From Maridesulfovibrio zosterae DSM 11974 (GTDB lineage: Bacteria; Desulfobacterota; Desulfovibrionia; Desulfovibrionales; Desulfovibrionaceae), in assembly GCF_000425265.1 (NCBI RefSeq), contig NZ_KE384342.1, positions 942,557 to 1,006,556 on the forward strand: a DNA stretch of 64,000 nt, written 5' to 3'. Numbering within the stretch: the first letter of the stretch is position 1; every line of letters begins with the position of its first letter. Shown one piece after another: positions 1-9,013 of this stretch. The position numbers and the translations under genes were made by a program. The notes below the pieces were generated by a model, which worked only from the letters and a program-made list of their open reading frames with translations, was not told the origin of the DNA and did no database searches.

Positions 1-998
1 TGACAAAACCGCAATCACTATTATCCGTTGCCACTTCTACAATTAAAGATGCTATCCGTATCAGCCTTGACCTATTCAAAATCATGGTTCCAGTTATAAT
101 TATTGTTAAAATTCTACAAGAACTGAATCTGATAGGTTATCTTGCCGCCCCTCTTGCGCCATTCATGAAACTGGTAGGACTACCGGGAGAGATGGGCCTT
201 GTATGGGCAACGGCTCTGATCAACAATATATACAGTGGACTGATCGTTTTTTTAAGCCTTGTTCAAGATCAACCTCTGACTGCGGCGCAAGCAACAATAC
301 TTGGAACAATGATGCTGGTTGCTCACGCTCTACCGGTTGAACTGCGTGTTGTGCAAAGCTCCGGGCCTAAATTAATTTTTCAGCTTATCACCCGCTTTGC
401 AGGGGCATTTATTTTCGGCCTGCTACTTCATTTGATCTATGACAATTTTAATCTTTTACAAAGCCCAGCCAATATTATTTTGACACCTGAGAATGCTGCT
501 GTAGATAAAACAATCTTACAGTGGGCATTTGGTGAGATTAAAAATTTAATCTCAATTTTCGGGATTATTTTATCACTACTAGCTGTAATGAGAATTCTGG
601 CAAAGCTCAGGATTCTTGCAGCAATGGACTTCCTGCTACGCCCGCTACTGACCTTAATGGGCATTGGCTCTAAAGCCTCAGCTCTAACCGTAGTAGGACT
701 GACTATGGGGCTCTCCTACGGCGGTGGTATGATCATTCATGAAACTAAATCAGGTCGTATTGATAAGAAAGACGTATTCTACTCACTTACACTCATGAGT
801 CTTTGCCATAGTTTAATTGAAGACACTCTACTCCTCACCATGATAGGCGGACACATTTCCGGCCTTTTCTGGGGACGTTTGATTTTTTCAATTATTACAG
901 TAGCAGCCATTGTGCAAATAACAAAAATTATACCGGAGTCATTCTCCGATAAATATTTATGGGGACTTCCCAAAAATCTTGTTACTGAAAGAGGATAA
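1..998 (+). CDS. Nucleoside-recognition (Gate) domain membrane protein, 5' end just outside window
   Basis: The frame is open to the left edge. The window begins TG-ACA-AAA-CCG in this frame, so the natural start is very probably an ATG whose A is the base just before position 1, giving about 332 residues. An internal ATG at 84 would cut off conserved-looking sequence. The protein is very hydrophobic, with several membrane segments in two halves. Each half carries a Gly-rich membrane stretch typical of the Gate domain (GLPGEMGLVWAT near the N-terminus and GLTMGLSYGGGM near the C-terminus). Gate proteins are inner-membrane proteins seen in nucleoside transporters and spore-maturation proteins; the substrate here cannot be told. 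ridA follows after only 4 bases, so the two are co-transcribed. Confidence 0.75.
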   Translation, partial: TKPQSLLSVATSTIKDAIRISLDLFKIMVPVIIIVKILQELNLIGYLAAPLAPFMKLVGLPGEMGLVWATALINNIYSGLIVFLSLVQDQPLTAAQATILGTMMLVAHALPVELRVVQSSGPKLIFQLITRFAGAFIFGLLLHLIYDNFNLLQSPANIILTPENAAVDKTILQWAFGEIKNLISIFGIILSLLAVMRILAKLRILAAMDFLLRPLLTLMGIGSKASALTVVGLTMGLSYGGGMIIHETKSGRIDKKDVFYSLTLMSLCHSLIEDTLLLTMIGGHISGLFWGRLIFSIITVAAIVQITKIIPESFSDKYLWGLPKNLVTERG

Positions 999-1002
999 AA
1001 AA

Positions 1003-1386
1003 ATGATCGTAACGACTGTAAATACTGAAAATGCTCCTGCGGCAATTGGCCCCTATTCACAGGCAACAATTTACAACGGACAGGCTTTCGTAAGCGGTCA
1101 GCTAGGCTTATCTCCTGCAACAGGAGAGTTTATTGCAGATGACGTTGAGGCTCAGACCCGTCAGGCTCTCGAAAATTTAAAAGCAATACTTACAGCATGT
1201 GGTTCATGCCTTAATAAAGTAATATCGGTTGATGTTTTCCTCACCAACATGGACGATTTTGCTAAGGTTAATGCAATATATGCTGAATTTTTCTCCAAAC
1301 ATAAACCAGCCAGAGCTGCAATTGAAGTAAGTGCCTTGCCTAAAGGCGGACTTGTTGAAATTAAATGCATTGCTGCAATTTCTTAG
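1003..1386 (+). CDS. ridA: RidA family reactive enamine/imine deaminase
   Basis: The 127-residue length is normal for RidA (YjgF/YER057c/UK114). RidA hydrolyses 2-aminoacrylate and related enamine/imine intermediates released by PLP enzymes in the cytoplasm. Family signatures are visible: AAIGPYSQA at residues 13-21, the FVSGQLGL strand near 29-36, and KPARAAIEVSALPKGGLVEI near 101-120 with the substrate-binding Arg at 104. The start at 1003 was chosen over an in-frame ATG at 979 because GAGGA sits just upstream of 1003 and the N-terminus then matches the family. It overlaps nothing and sits 4 bases after the Gate protein. A strong terminator follows. Confidence 0.93.
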   Translation: MIVTTVNTENAPAAIGPYSQATIYNGQAFVSGQLGLSPATGEFIADDVEAQTRQALENLKAILTACGSCLNKVISVDVFLTNMDDFAKVNAIYAEFFSKHKPARAAIEVSALPKGGLVEIKCIAAIS

Positions 1387-1440
1387 ACATATTTAAAAAT
1401 CCGGCAATACATATCTTCCCTAATCATGCACTATAAAAGC

Positions 1441-1486
1441 TTGATAAAACGGCCTGACTTAAGTTTAAGTCAGGCCGTTTTATCAA
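1441..1486. terminator. Perfect 22-bp stem, terminator after ridA
   Basis: Arms 1441-1462 and 1465-1486 are perfect reverse complements (TTGATAAAACGGCCTGACTT and onward). The A/T-rich outer part gives a U-tract in either direction. It ends the Gate-ridA transcript. Confidence 0.85.
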
Positions 1487-1586
1487 ATGTCATTTTTTAG
1501 ACATTTTTTCCTACATGCATCTAACAGATATTTTTTTGCAAACATATTACAATGCAATTACAATATATTATGTTTTAAAAGTAGTA

Positions 1587-1605
1587 TTTGGCACACTACA
1601 TGCTT
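1587..1605 (+). promoter_or_regulatory. Sigma54 (-24/-12) promoter candidate
   Basis: The sequence TTTGGCACACTACATGCTT has GG at 1590-1591 and GC at 1602-1603, exactly 10 bases apart as sigma54 requires. The -24 element TTGGCAC is perfect and the -12 element ATGCT differs from TTGCT/A by one base. The expected transcription start is about 1614. The only downstream gene on this strand is trmL, nearly 300 bases away, which is an unlikely sigma54 target. Confidence 0.55.
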
Positions 1606-1613
1606 AATAAAAA

Positions 1614-1830
1614 ATAAGACGAGTAAAAAGAACTGACTAAACACAATATAAAAAAAGGCGAAAGCCATTAAAAATAAGAGTCATTCTTAAATCCGTCTTC
1701 AAAAAAATGATCTGGAACAATAGGCGAGTGCAGGACTCGGCAGAAACGAACAGCTTAGAAAAATATAATTAACACAAGCGATTCTGCCTCCCTCCCGCGA
1801 TTGATCCGGACATTTTTTATTTCAAAAAAA
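1614..1830 (+). ncRNA. Possible small RNA or long leader downstream of the sigma54 element
   Basis: Positions 1487-1910 contain no convincing reading frame. Downstream of the predicted start are two small hairpins: GGCGAAAGCC, a GAAA-capped stem near 1658-1667, and CGAGTGCAGGACTCG near 1724-1738. Near 1811-1820 there is a T-rich tract, but no strong terminator stem before it. No riboswitch class was recognised. The alternative is a long leader of trmL. The end coordinate is a guess. Confidence 0.25.
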
Positions 1831-1910
1831 TATGATTTTATAGTACTGATTTACAAAACAGCTAAATCAAATATTGCCCTGATTAAATTCTCCTGATATC
1901 GATTCCTGCC

Positions 1911-2396
1911 ATGACACAGGAAAAATTTACAAATCCTTTCAGCATCGTACTTTTCGAACCTGAAATTCCACCGAATACAGGAAATATTGCCCGACTCTGC
2001 GCCGGAACAGATACTCCTCTTCATCTGATTAAGCCTCTTGGATTCTCTATCTCAGATAAACACCTTAAGCGTGCAGGCCTCGACTACTGGCCAAGCGTAA
2101 AACTATCTGTATGGGAAAACTGGCAGGAATTCAAAGATAACGCTGAAATTGGCAGGCTCGTAACCACCAGCTCTAAACGCGGAACCTCTTTATTCAAATT
2201 TAATTTCGAAGCTGGTGACTGTCTTGTCCTTGGACCGGAAACCCGTGGTCTGCCAGAGTGGATGTTTGAAGAACTTAAATATGCAGTCAATATACCCACC
2301 ACGAACAATGTGCGTAGTCTCAACCTTTCCACTTCAGCAGGAATTCTGCTCTATCAAGCGCTATCCTGCCTTGATGTAGATGTCAGCTTCAAGTAG
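1911..2396 (+). CDS. trmL: tRNA (cytidine/uridine(34)-2'-O)-methyltransferase
   Basis: A 161-residue SPOUT (SpoU) methyltransferase. TrmL methylates the ribose 2'-OH of the wobble nucleotide of tRNA-Leu isoacceptors using S-adenosylmethionine. Motifs are clear: EPEIPPNTGNIARLCAGT near residues 17-34 (motif 1), LVLGPETRGLP near 104-114 (motif 2) and NNVRSLNLSTSAGILLYQ near 132-149 (motif 3, the trefoil-knot cofactor site). No clear Shine-Dalgarno sequence precedes the ATG at 1911, and no better start exists. It stands alone between a long non-coding stretch and rfbB. Confidence 0.9.
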   Translation: MTQEKFTNPFSIVLFEPEIPPNTGNIARLCAGTDTPLHLIKPLGFSISDKHLKRAGLDYWPSVKLSVWENWQEFKDNAEIGRLVTTSSKRGTSLFKFNFEAGDCLVLGPETRGLPEWMFEELKYAVNIPTTNNVRSLNLSTSAGILLYQALSCLDVDVSFK

Positions 2397-2571
2397 AGTT
2401 AACAACTGCTTATGCTGACTTTTTTAGCTCATAAAATGGCCAGGAAAAGCTTAACAACTCTTCATAATATATAATATATTCAGTATATTGAACTTAATAT
2501 TGCACTTTCTTGCATAACATAGCTTCAAGCGGTATGTTGCCCTTTGTAATCAAATTCATTCTGGAGATTTT

Positions 2572-3591
2572 ATGCGACTTCTTATTACCGGCGGATGTGG
2601 TTTTATCGGGACAAATTTTGTTTACCTCATGCAGGAGAGACACCCCGACTGGAAGATTTTCAATCTTGATAAGCTGACCTATGCCGGGAATCGCAAGAAT
2701 CTGCTGAAGCTGGAACAAGACAATGACTCTGACTACACATTCATTCAGGGTGATATCTGCGATAAAAATTTTGTTACGTCCGTATTACACGATTATAAAA
2801 TCGAAGCGGTTGTAAACTTTGCCGCGGAATCACATGTAGATAGATCAATTAATGATCCAGCACCTTTTTTGACCACCAATACCCTCGGTGCGCAAAATAT
2901 TATGGAATGTGCGCGTAAAGCAGGTATTGAAAAATTCGTCCATGTTTCAACGGATGAAGTATATGGCACACTCGGCCCAGATGATCCGGCATTTACTGAA
3001 GAAAATCCGCTGGTACCGAACAGCCCTTATTCCGCATCCAAAGCTGGTGCCGATCTCATGGCCAGAGCGTACTTTGAAACATACAAATTTCCTGTATCCA
3101 TCACTAGGTGCTCCAATAACTACGGTCCCTACCAGTTTCCTGAAAAACTTATCCCGTTAATGTTCATCAAAGCTACAGCAGATGAACAACTGCCCATATA
3201 TGGTGACGGCTCTAATATCCGTGACTGGATTTATGTTGATGACCACTGTACAGGCGTAGAACTCACCCTGCTGAAAGGTAAACCCGGCAGCGCTTATAAC
3301 TTTGGCGGAGCAGCTGAGAAAACAAATCTTGAGCTGGTTAAAGAGCTTCTTACTATTCTCGGAAAAGATGAATCTCTGATAACCTATGTCAAAGACAGAC
3401 CCGGGCATGACATGCGTTATGCCATGGATTACACTCTGGCAGAAAAAGAACTTGGCTTTAAACCCGCCATCTCGTTTGAGCAGGGCATTCGTAAAACAGT
3501 TGAATGGTATCAAAACAATACAACGTGGCTTGACGATGTTCGCAGCGGGGCATACCGCGAGTTTATGGACAATTGGTATGGAGAGCGATAA
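2572..3591 (+). CDS. rfbB: dTDP-glucose 4,6-dehydratase
   Basis: A 339-residue short-chain dehydrogenase that turns dTDP-glucose into dTDP-4-keto-6-deoxyglucose, the second step of dTDP-L-rhamnose synthesis. The NAD-binding motif GGCGFIG is at residues 7-13. The catalytic STDEVYG is at 126-132 (Asp128, Glu129), and the YSASK signature has Tyr153 and Lys157. SNNYGPYQFPEKLIPL is the family's substrate loop. GGAG lies at the right distance before the ATG. The stop overlaps the next start (TAATG), showing translational coupling to rfbD. Neither rfbA nor rfbC is next to it. Confidence 0.95.
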   Translation: MRLLITGGCGFIGTNFVYLMQERHPDWKIFNLDKLTYAGNRKNLLKLEQDNDSDYTFIQGDICDKNFVTSVLHDYKIEAVVNFAAESHVDRSINDPAPFLTTNTLGAQNIMECARKAGIEKFVHVSTDEVYGTLGPDDPAFTEENPLVPNSPYSASKAGADLMARAYFETYKFPVSITRCSNNYGPYQFPEKLIPLMFIKATADEQLPIYGDGSNIRDWIYVDDHCTGVELTLLKGKPGSAYNFGGAAEKTNLELVKELLTILGKDESLITYVKDRPGHDMRYAMDYTLAEKELGFKPAISFEQGIRKTVEWYQNNTTWLDDVRSGAYREFMDNWYGER

Positions 3592-4478
3592 TGATTGATT
3601 TAGCAGGTAAAAAGGCAGTTATTTTAGGTGGACGTACAGGACTTCTGGGACAATCCCTGACAGAAAAATTACAAGATCATAAAGTTATAACTGTCCCCCT
3701 TTCCCGTAAAGACTTTGATCCCTCAAATATGGACTCTCTGGCAGCACTTCTCGAAAGAGAGAATCCTGACTTTATCTTCAATACTGTGGCCTATACAATG
3801 GTCGATCAGGCTGAAGATGAAGAAAACAATGCCCACCTGCTAAACACAACCCTGCCCGTAACGATCGGAAGACTAGCCAAACAATGCAACTGCAAACTGA
3901 TTCATTACAGTACAGACTTTGTTTTTGACGGTAAAAAAGATTCACCATACACTGAAGAAGATAAAACAAATCCGCAATCTGTATACGGATCAACCAAGCT
4001 TGACGGAGAAGAGAAACTTCTTGATCTAAATTATGATAACATCCTCATAATCAGAACTGCATGGCTGTTCGGCCCTAATAAAACAAATTTCGTACACAAA
4101 ATTTTGAACTTCGCCAGAGAACGTGAAAGCCTGAGCGTTGTTCATGACCAAACAGGTTCTCCAACCTACACTCCGGACCTTGCGGAGTACACAATCGCAC
4201 TTATTAAAAATGAAGCTGCCGGAGTCTTCAATGTTGTTAATTCCGGCAAGGCCAGCTGGTGCGAACTGGCTACTGAAGCGGTCAATTGTTCCGCAATTAA
4301 CTGTCGTGTTGATGCTGTACCTACAAGTGCCTACCCAACTAAAGCAAAGAGACCGCCCTACTCAGTTCTGGATACCTCAAAATTTACAGAGGTAACTGGA
4401 ATTACTCCGCGCCCGTGGGTTCAGGCTATGAGAGATTACATCTACAACGATCTCAAAAACCATCCAGAAGATCGATGA
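3591..4478 (+). CDS. rfbD: dTDP-4-dehydrorhamnose reductase
   Basis: A 295-residue reductase of the RmlD family, which reduces dTDP-4-keto-L-rhamnose to dTDP-L-rhamnose with NAD(P)H. Visible features: the nucleotide-binding GGRTGLLG at residues 13-20, YSTDFVFDG near 106-114, and YGSTK with Tyr132 and Lys136. The ATG at 3591 overlaps the rfbB stop (TAATG), which fixes the start. An upstream in-frame ATG at 3573 lies inside rfbB. It is followed after 7 bases by a membrane ferredoxin. Confidence 0.92.
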   Translation: MIDLAGKKAVILGGRTGLLGQSLTEKLQDHKVITVPLSRKDFDPSNMDSLAALLERENPDFIFNTVAYTMVDQAEDEENNAHLLNTTLPVTIGRLAKQCNCKLIHYSTDFVFDGKKDSPYTEEDKTNPQSVYGSTKLDGEEKLLDLNYDNILIIRTAWLFGPNKTNFVHKILNFARERESLSVVHDQTGSPTYTPDLAEYTIALIKNEAAGVFNVVNSGKASWCELATEAVNCSAINCRVDAVPTSAYPTKAKRPPYSVLDTSKFTEVTGITPRPWVQAMRDYIYNDLKNHPEDR

Positions 4479-4485
4479 ATTAAAA

Positions 4486-5460
4486 ATGAAAAAAATATCC
4501 CCTAAACTTCTGCGGGATTCTATCCAGCTTGCAATGACATTGTTCTGCATCTGGGTAGGATACCGCTTTTATCTTTTCTACGAGTTCATGATTGGAAAAT
4601 CAGACATAGCCGTAGCAAAACCGGGTGCAGTAGAAGGTTTTCTTCCGATCAGCGCCCTTTTATCACTTAAACAACTCATAACAAAAGGCGTATTTGATGA
4701 AGTTCATCCCGCAGGACTGACTATCTTCATTGCCGTCATAGTCATGAGTCTGATCGTGCGCAAAGGTTTTTGCGGTTATCTATGTCCTGTTGGATTTATT
4801 CATAACCTGCTCAACAAAATCGGTCGTAAGATGAAAAAGACCGTAACAGTCAAGGGCAAAATTGAGTTAATACTTCTAATTCCCAAATATATTCTTATAA
4901 CCCGCTTAGTTTACGGCATCTTCGTAAAAATGAGCGGCCGTGAACTGGATACTTTTATCCATTCCTCATACAATTTCACAGCGGAAGCAAAAATGATGCT
5001 TTTCTTCGCTGACTTAAGCATCAAGCCTGCTATAGTAATCTCTATTCTGCTAATTCTTGGTATAATTATACCGTACTTCTGGTGCCGATTTATTTGCCCT
5101 TACGGGGCATTACTCGGCATTTTTGCCAAAATATCACCCGTCGCAATAAAACGTGATACGAAGTCTTGTATAAGTTGTGGAAAGTGCAGTAAGGCATGTC
5201 CCGGGGGCATAGAGGTAGATATTAAAGATACTATCAATTCAGCTGAATGCATAGGCTGCGTCCAATGCATAAATGCCTGTCCGGTTGATAACTGCATAAC
5301 ACTGACAGACAGACTCAGCCGTATTAAACTTCCGTGGTACACCGTTGCCGCAGGATCAGTATTCATACTGCTGATATACTACTTTGCTGCAAGAATAACT
5401 AATCACTGGGACTCTCCATATCCCATAGAGATGTTACGTAATTACTATATGCAACTTTAA
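4486..5460 (+). CDS. Membrane polyferredoxin, NapH/NosR-like 4Fe-4S protein
   Basis: A 324-residue inner-membrane protein with about five membrane spans (near 12-30, 78-92, 126-147, 181-197 and 285-302). It carries two membrane-edge motifs of the NapH/NosR/RdxA type, CGYLCPVG at 96-103 and CRFICPYG at 200-207. Two classic 4Fe-4S motifs follow: CISCGKCSKACP at 228-239 and CIGCVQCINACP at 255-266. Such proteins pass electrons from the quinone pool or cytoplasm to a periplasmic or membrane partner. No partner oxidoreductase is encoded beside it, so its role is open. It lies 7 bases after rfbD and is followed by a terminator. Confidence 0.8.
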   Translation: MKKISPKLLRDSIQLAMTLFCIWVGYRFYLFYEFMIGKSDIAVAKPGAVEGFLPISALLSLKQLITKGVFDEVHPAGLTIFIAVIVMSLIVRKGFCGYLCPVGFIHNLLNKIGRKMKKTVTVKGKIELILLIPKYILITRLVYGIFVKMSGRELDTFIHSSYNFTAEAKMMLFFADLSIKPAIVISILLILGIIIPYFWCRFICPYGALLGIFAKISPVAIKRDTKSCISCGKCSKACPGGIEVDIKDTINSAECIGCVQCINACPVDNCITLTDRLSRIKLPWYTVAAGSVFILLIYYFAARITNHWDSPYPIEMLRNYYMQL

Positions 5461-5466
5461 TAAAAT

Positions 5467-5501
5467 GGGCAGATTCTGAAATTATATTTCAAAATCTGCC
5501 C
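5467..5501 (+). terminator. Terminator after the rfbB-rfbD-ferredoxin genes
   Basis: GGGCAGATT at 5467-5475 pairs with AATCTGCCC at 5493-5501. The stem extends through TGAAAT/ATTTCA with one mismatch. A T-containing tail follows. Confidence 0.65.
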
Positions 5502-5542
5502 TTCTTTATGTCTCACATTCTAATGTAGAATCACCTCGAAAC

Positions 5543-5562
5543 GGCCCAGTTTAAACTGGGCC
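5543..5562. repeat. Perfect 20-bp palindrome between convergent genes
   Basis: GGCCCAGTTTAAACTGGGCC is fully self-complementary and sits 18 bases from the trmFO stop. It may help end trmFO transcription, but no clear U-tract follows on either strand. Confidence 0.5.
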
Positions 5563-5580
5563 AAACGCTCTTAGCAAAGT

Positions 5581-6900
5581 CTACTTAATATTTTCACTAC
5601 GCCATGCTTCAAATAATTCCATAGCGCGTTCACCGTAAAGTTCTTTGCGAATTCGTTTAGGTGCTCGTTTTTTAAGTGCGGGCATCAATCCGAATTGTAC
5701 ATTTGAAGGCTGAAAATTTTTCTTTTTCTCGCGTAAATGGCCAAGTAAAGCTCCCATGGATGTTTCCTGCGGAGGAGCTGGCAGTTCGTTACCTTTAATT
5801 TGCTCAGCCAGCATTAACCCAACCCATAAACCGCATGCAGCAGATTCAAGATAACCTTCTACACCTGTAATCTGTCCAGCGAGATGAATCCTCGAATCAG
5901 ATTTAAGGGCTAAGTGTTCATCAAGAACCTCAGGAGCATTTACATAAGTATTACGATGGATAGATCCCATACGTAAAAATTCAACATTTTCAAGACCGGG
6001 AATCATACGAAAAATTCGTTTCTGCTCGGGATATTTGAGTTTTGTTTGAAAACCCACAAGGTTGAAAGAAGTTTTCTCTTTATTTTCAGCACGAAGCTGG
6101 ACAACAGCATAAGCCTGCTCTTCAGTACGAGGATCGATGAGGCCCACGGGTTTAAGTGGACCGAATGAGAGAGTCATATCGCCGCGATCAGCCATTTCTT
6201 CAATAGGCAGACATCCTTCGAAATGAATTTCTTTTTCAAATTCGCGTGGCACAACTCGTTCACCGGATTTAAGTTCTGTAAGAAACTCAAAATACTGCTC
6301 TTCTGTCATGGGACAGTTTAGATAATCATCATCTTCAGGCTTGTAACGTGAGCCATAAAAAGCAACATCCATGTTAACGGAATCACGGCTGACAATAGGA
6401 GCTATGGCATCATAAAAATATAAACGCTGATTACCTATCTTTGAAATCAGGCTGTCAGTAAGCGATTTAGAAGCAAGCGGTCCTGCGGCAACTACAATCT
6501 TAGCGTAATCAGCCAGAGCAGGGTCATCAATAGAGGTTATCTCTTTCCTGATGACGTTGATAAATTCTTCTGCTTCAATGGCTTCAGTAACCAGTTTTGA
6601 AAAGATTTCCCGATCAACGGCAAGAGCTGAACCGGCAGGTACACGGGACTGCATAGCGGCTTTCATAAGCACAGAATCAAGAGATTCCATTTCTTTTTTA
6701 AGCACACCGATAGCTGTGTTCAGCTCGCCTGACCGCAATGAATTTGAGCAGACAAGTTCAGCCAGTCCCGGCAGATGGTGAGCCTCCGAATATTTATCCG
6801 GCTTCATTTCATAGAGATCAACATAAATTTGAGCTTTTGCAAGCTGCATAGCACATTCACACCCGGCCAGACCGCCACCGATTACAGCAATTTTATCCAC
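5581..6900 (-). CDS. trmFO: Methylenetetrahydrofolate--tRNA-(uracil-5-)-methyltransferase
   Basis: A 439-residue FAD enzyme that forms 5-methyluridine at position 54 in the T-loop of tRNA, with methylenetetrahydrofolate as carbon donor. The FAD-binding Rossmann motif GGGLAG is at residues 8-13. Family blocks are visible: YEMKPDKYSEAHHLPGLAELVCSNS near 35-59, and GQITGVEGYLESAACGL near the C-terminus. The length is typical. It is transcribed convergently with the rfb genes and divergently from the ABC ATPase genes that start 126 bases away. Confidence 0.95.
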   Translation of the reverse strand: MDKIAVIGGGLAGCECAMQLAKAQIYVDLYEMKPDKYSEAHHLPGLAELVCSNSLRSGELNTAIGVLKKEMESLDSVLMKAAMQSRVPAGSALAVDREIFSKLVTEAIEAEEFINVIRKEITSIDDPALADYAKIVVAAGPLASKSLTDSLISKIGNQRLYFYDAIAPIVSRDSVNMDVAFYGSRYKPEDDDYLNCPMTEEQYFEFLTELKSGERVVPREFEKEIHFEGCLPIEEMADRGDMTLSFGPLKPVGLIDPRTEEQAYAVVQLRAENKEKTSFNLVGFQTKLKYPEQKRIFRMIPGLENVEFLRMGSIHRNTYVNAPEVLDEHLALKSDSRIHLAGQITGVEGYLESAACGLWVGLMLAEQIKGNELPAPPQETSMGALLGHLREKKKNFQPSNVQFGLMPALKKRAPKRIRKELYGERAMELFEAWRSENIK

Positions 6901-7026
6901 TTAACGTACTCCAAAGTCGATTGAATTTTTCAGTTATCTAAATTACTACTTAGCTAAGAAGTAAAAAGTTTGTACATTCGCCTTCTGCGCAGCAAAAAAA
7001 ATTTAAAATACAGGCATATTTTGTTT

Positions 7027-7989
7027 ATGACCGCACCAATATTACAAATTAAAAATCTGACAACATCATTTGCAACTCCTAACGGGATCATCAAAGCTGT
7101 GGATAATGCCACTATCGACTTAGGGCAAGGAGAAACTTTAGCTGTTGTCGGTGAATCGGGCTGCGGCAAGACAGTTCTCTCACTTTCCATCATGGGGCTT
7201 ATACCCGATCCTCCGGGTAGAATAACAAATGGAGAAGTCATTTATCAAGGTAAAGACCTTGTTAAGCTCAGTGAGAAAGAAATGCAGAAAATCAGAGGAA
7301 ATTATCTTTCCATGATTTTTCAGGAACCCATGACTTCGTTAAACCCAGTTTTTAAAATAGGTGATCAAATCGGTGAAACACTAAGACTACACAAAGGTCT
7401 TACGAAAAAAGAAGCTCAAGATGCAGCCGTTGATGCCTTAAAGCTGGTAGGTATGCCCAATCCTCATAAACGTGTAAATAATTTCCCTCATGAGCTTAGC
7501 GGCGGTATGCGCCAGCGGGTCATGATTGCTATGGCTCTGGCCTGCTCTCCTGAAATACTTATAGCTGATGAACCGACCACTGCACTTGATGTAACCATAC
7601 AGGCTCAGATATTGCGATTGCTCGACGAGATGAAACACAAAATGAACGGTTCACTCATGCTGATTACTCACGATTTAGGAGTGGTAGCCAGAGTCGCGAC
7701 ACGTGTTGCTGTAATGTATGCTGGACAACTGGTTGAATGCGCGAACATAAGAGATCTTTTCAAAACCCCGCTGCACCCATACACACAAGGATTACTGACT
7801 TCGGTTCCCGTACTGGGGAACAAAGCAGAACTAAAGCCCATACCGGGAAATGTTCCAGCTCTTAACAATCTCCCAAGTGGATGCCGATTTAACCCGCGTT
7901 GTAAAGCTGCCATGGATATATGCCGTGAGCAAGCCCCGCAATTACAAATGAAAGAAGGCAGAACAATACGCTGCTGGCTTCATGAATAG
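7027..7989 (+). CDS. Oligopeptide/dipeptide ABC transporter ATPase, DppD/OppD type
   Basis: A 320-residue ABC ATPase. Walker A GESGCGKT is at 42-49, the ABC signature LSGGM at 157-161 and Walker B ILIADEP at 177-183. The C-terminal oligopeptide-transporter extension contains a Cys-containing block ([15 protein letters not shown]). The ATG at 7027 was preferred over a TTG at 6970 because it gives the usual family N-terminus; the ribosome site is weak. The next gene, a DppF-type ATPase, starts 17 bases later. Permeases and a binding protein are absent, so the pair must work with subunits encoded elsewhere. The substrate cannot be read from the ATPases. Confidence 0.88.
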   Translation: MTAPILQIKNLTTSFATPNGIIKAVDNATIDLGQGETLAVVGESGCGKTVLSLSIMGLIPDPPGRITNGEVIYQGKDLVKLSEKEMQKIRGNYLSMIFQEPMTSLNPVFKIGDQIGETLRLHKGLTKKEAQDAAVDALKLVGMPNPHKRVNNFPHELSGGMRQRVMIAMALACSPEILIADEPTTALDVTIQAQILRLLDEMKHKMNGSLMLITHDLGVVARVATRVAVMYAGQLVECANIRDLFKTPLHPYTQGLLTSVPVLGNKAELKPIPGNVPALNNLPSGCRFNPRCKAAMDICREQAPQLQMKEGRTIRCWLHE

Positions 7990-8006
7990 GTATACTGGAA
8001 TACATA

Positions 8007-8963
8007 ATGAGTAAGAATATCCTCGAACTTAAAGATATTAAAAGACACTATCCTGTTAATAACGGTATTTTTTCACTATCAAAGGCAACGGTAAAAGCCG
8101 TTAACGGTGTTACTTTAGTTGTCAAAAGCGGTGAAACACTCGGACTTGTAGGTGAATCAGGGTGCGGCAAATCCACTCTAGCACGTTTACTTACAGGACT
8201 GGAAGTACCGAATTCAGGCTCTATCATTTTTAAAGATAAAAGTCTGAGTGACTGGCCTGCATCAGAACGCAGCTCCATGATACAGATGGTATTTCAAGAC
8301 CCATACTCGTCTCTCAATCCCAGACAGAAAGTTGGTAAAATTATTTCTGAAGGGATGCGCATCCATCACACAGGAAGCAGAAAAGAAATTAACGAACGAG
8401 TGGAAGAATTGCTGATACAGGTAGGTCTGAGGCCTGAGCATTCCAAGCGTTATCCACATGAATTTTCAGGTGGTCAACGCCAGAGAATCGCAATTGCCAG
8501 AGCAATAGCCATGAATCCTGACCTGATTGTATGCGATGAACCTGTCTCAGCCCTGGATGTTTCAGTGCAGGCTCAGGTACTTAATCTGCTGAAAAAAATT
8601 CAAAAAGAATTTGACCTCAGCTACGTTTTTATATCTCATGACCTTTCCGTTGTTTCACATATAAGCGACCGCGTAGCAGTTATGTATCTGGGAATGCTTA
8701 TGGAGATTGCCCCGGTCGAAGAGCTGTACACTACCCCGCTCCATCCATACACACAGGTATTACTTAAAGCCGTGCCGATTCCTGATCCTGATTTGCCGGC
8801 TGACGATGTAAAAATTTTGGGAGACATGCCCAGTCCAATTTCACCGCCTTCCGGCTGTCCATTTCATCCACGCTGTCCTAAAGTTATGGGAATATGTTCT
8901 CAGAAGCCGCCTGCGTTAAAAGAAATGGAAAACGGTCATTCAGTATTCTGCCACTTGTACTAA
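8007..8963 (+). CDS. Oligopeptide/dipeptide ABC transporter ATPase, DppF/OppF type
   Basis: A 318-residue partner ATPase. Walker A GESGCGKS is at 49-56, the Q-loop FQDPYSSLNPR near 97-107 and the signature FSGGQRQR at 153-160. Walker B LIVCDEP includes Asp177-Glu178. The C-terminal oligopeptide domain has a Cys-containing block (GCPFHPRCPKVMGIC). OppF-type ATPases form a heterodimer with the OppD-type subunit to drive peptide or nickel import. It sits 17 bases after its partner and 50 bases before an HD-domain gene on the same strand. Confidence 0.88.
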   Translation: MSKNILELKDIKRHYPVNNGIFSLSKATVKAVNGVTLVVKSGETLGLVGESGCGKSTLARLLTGLEVPNSGSIIFKDKSLSDWPASERSSMIQMVFQDPYSSLNPRQKVGKIISEGMRIHHTGSRKEINERVEELLIQVGLRPEHSKRYPHEFSGGQRQRIAIARAIAMNPDLIVCDEPVSALDVSVQAQVLNLLKKIQKEFDLSYVFISHDLSVVSHISDRVAVMYLGMLMEIAPVEELYTTPLHPYTQVLLKAVPIPDPDLPADDVKILGDMPSPISPPSGCPFHPRCPKVMGICSQKPPALKEMENGHSVFCHLY

Positions 8964-9013
8964 GTAAAATTCAAATAATTTTAAAAATATTACCCCAGAA
9001 ACAGGAGAAGCAA

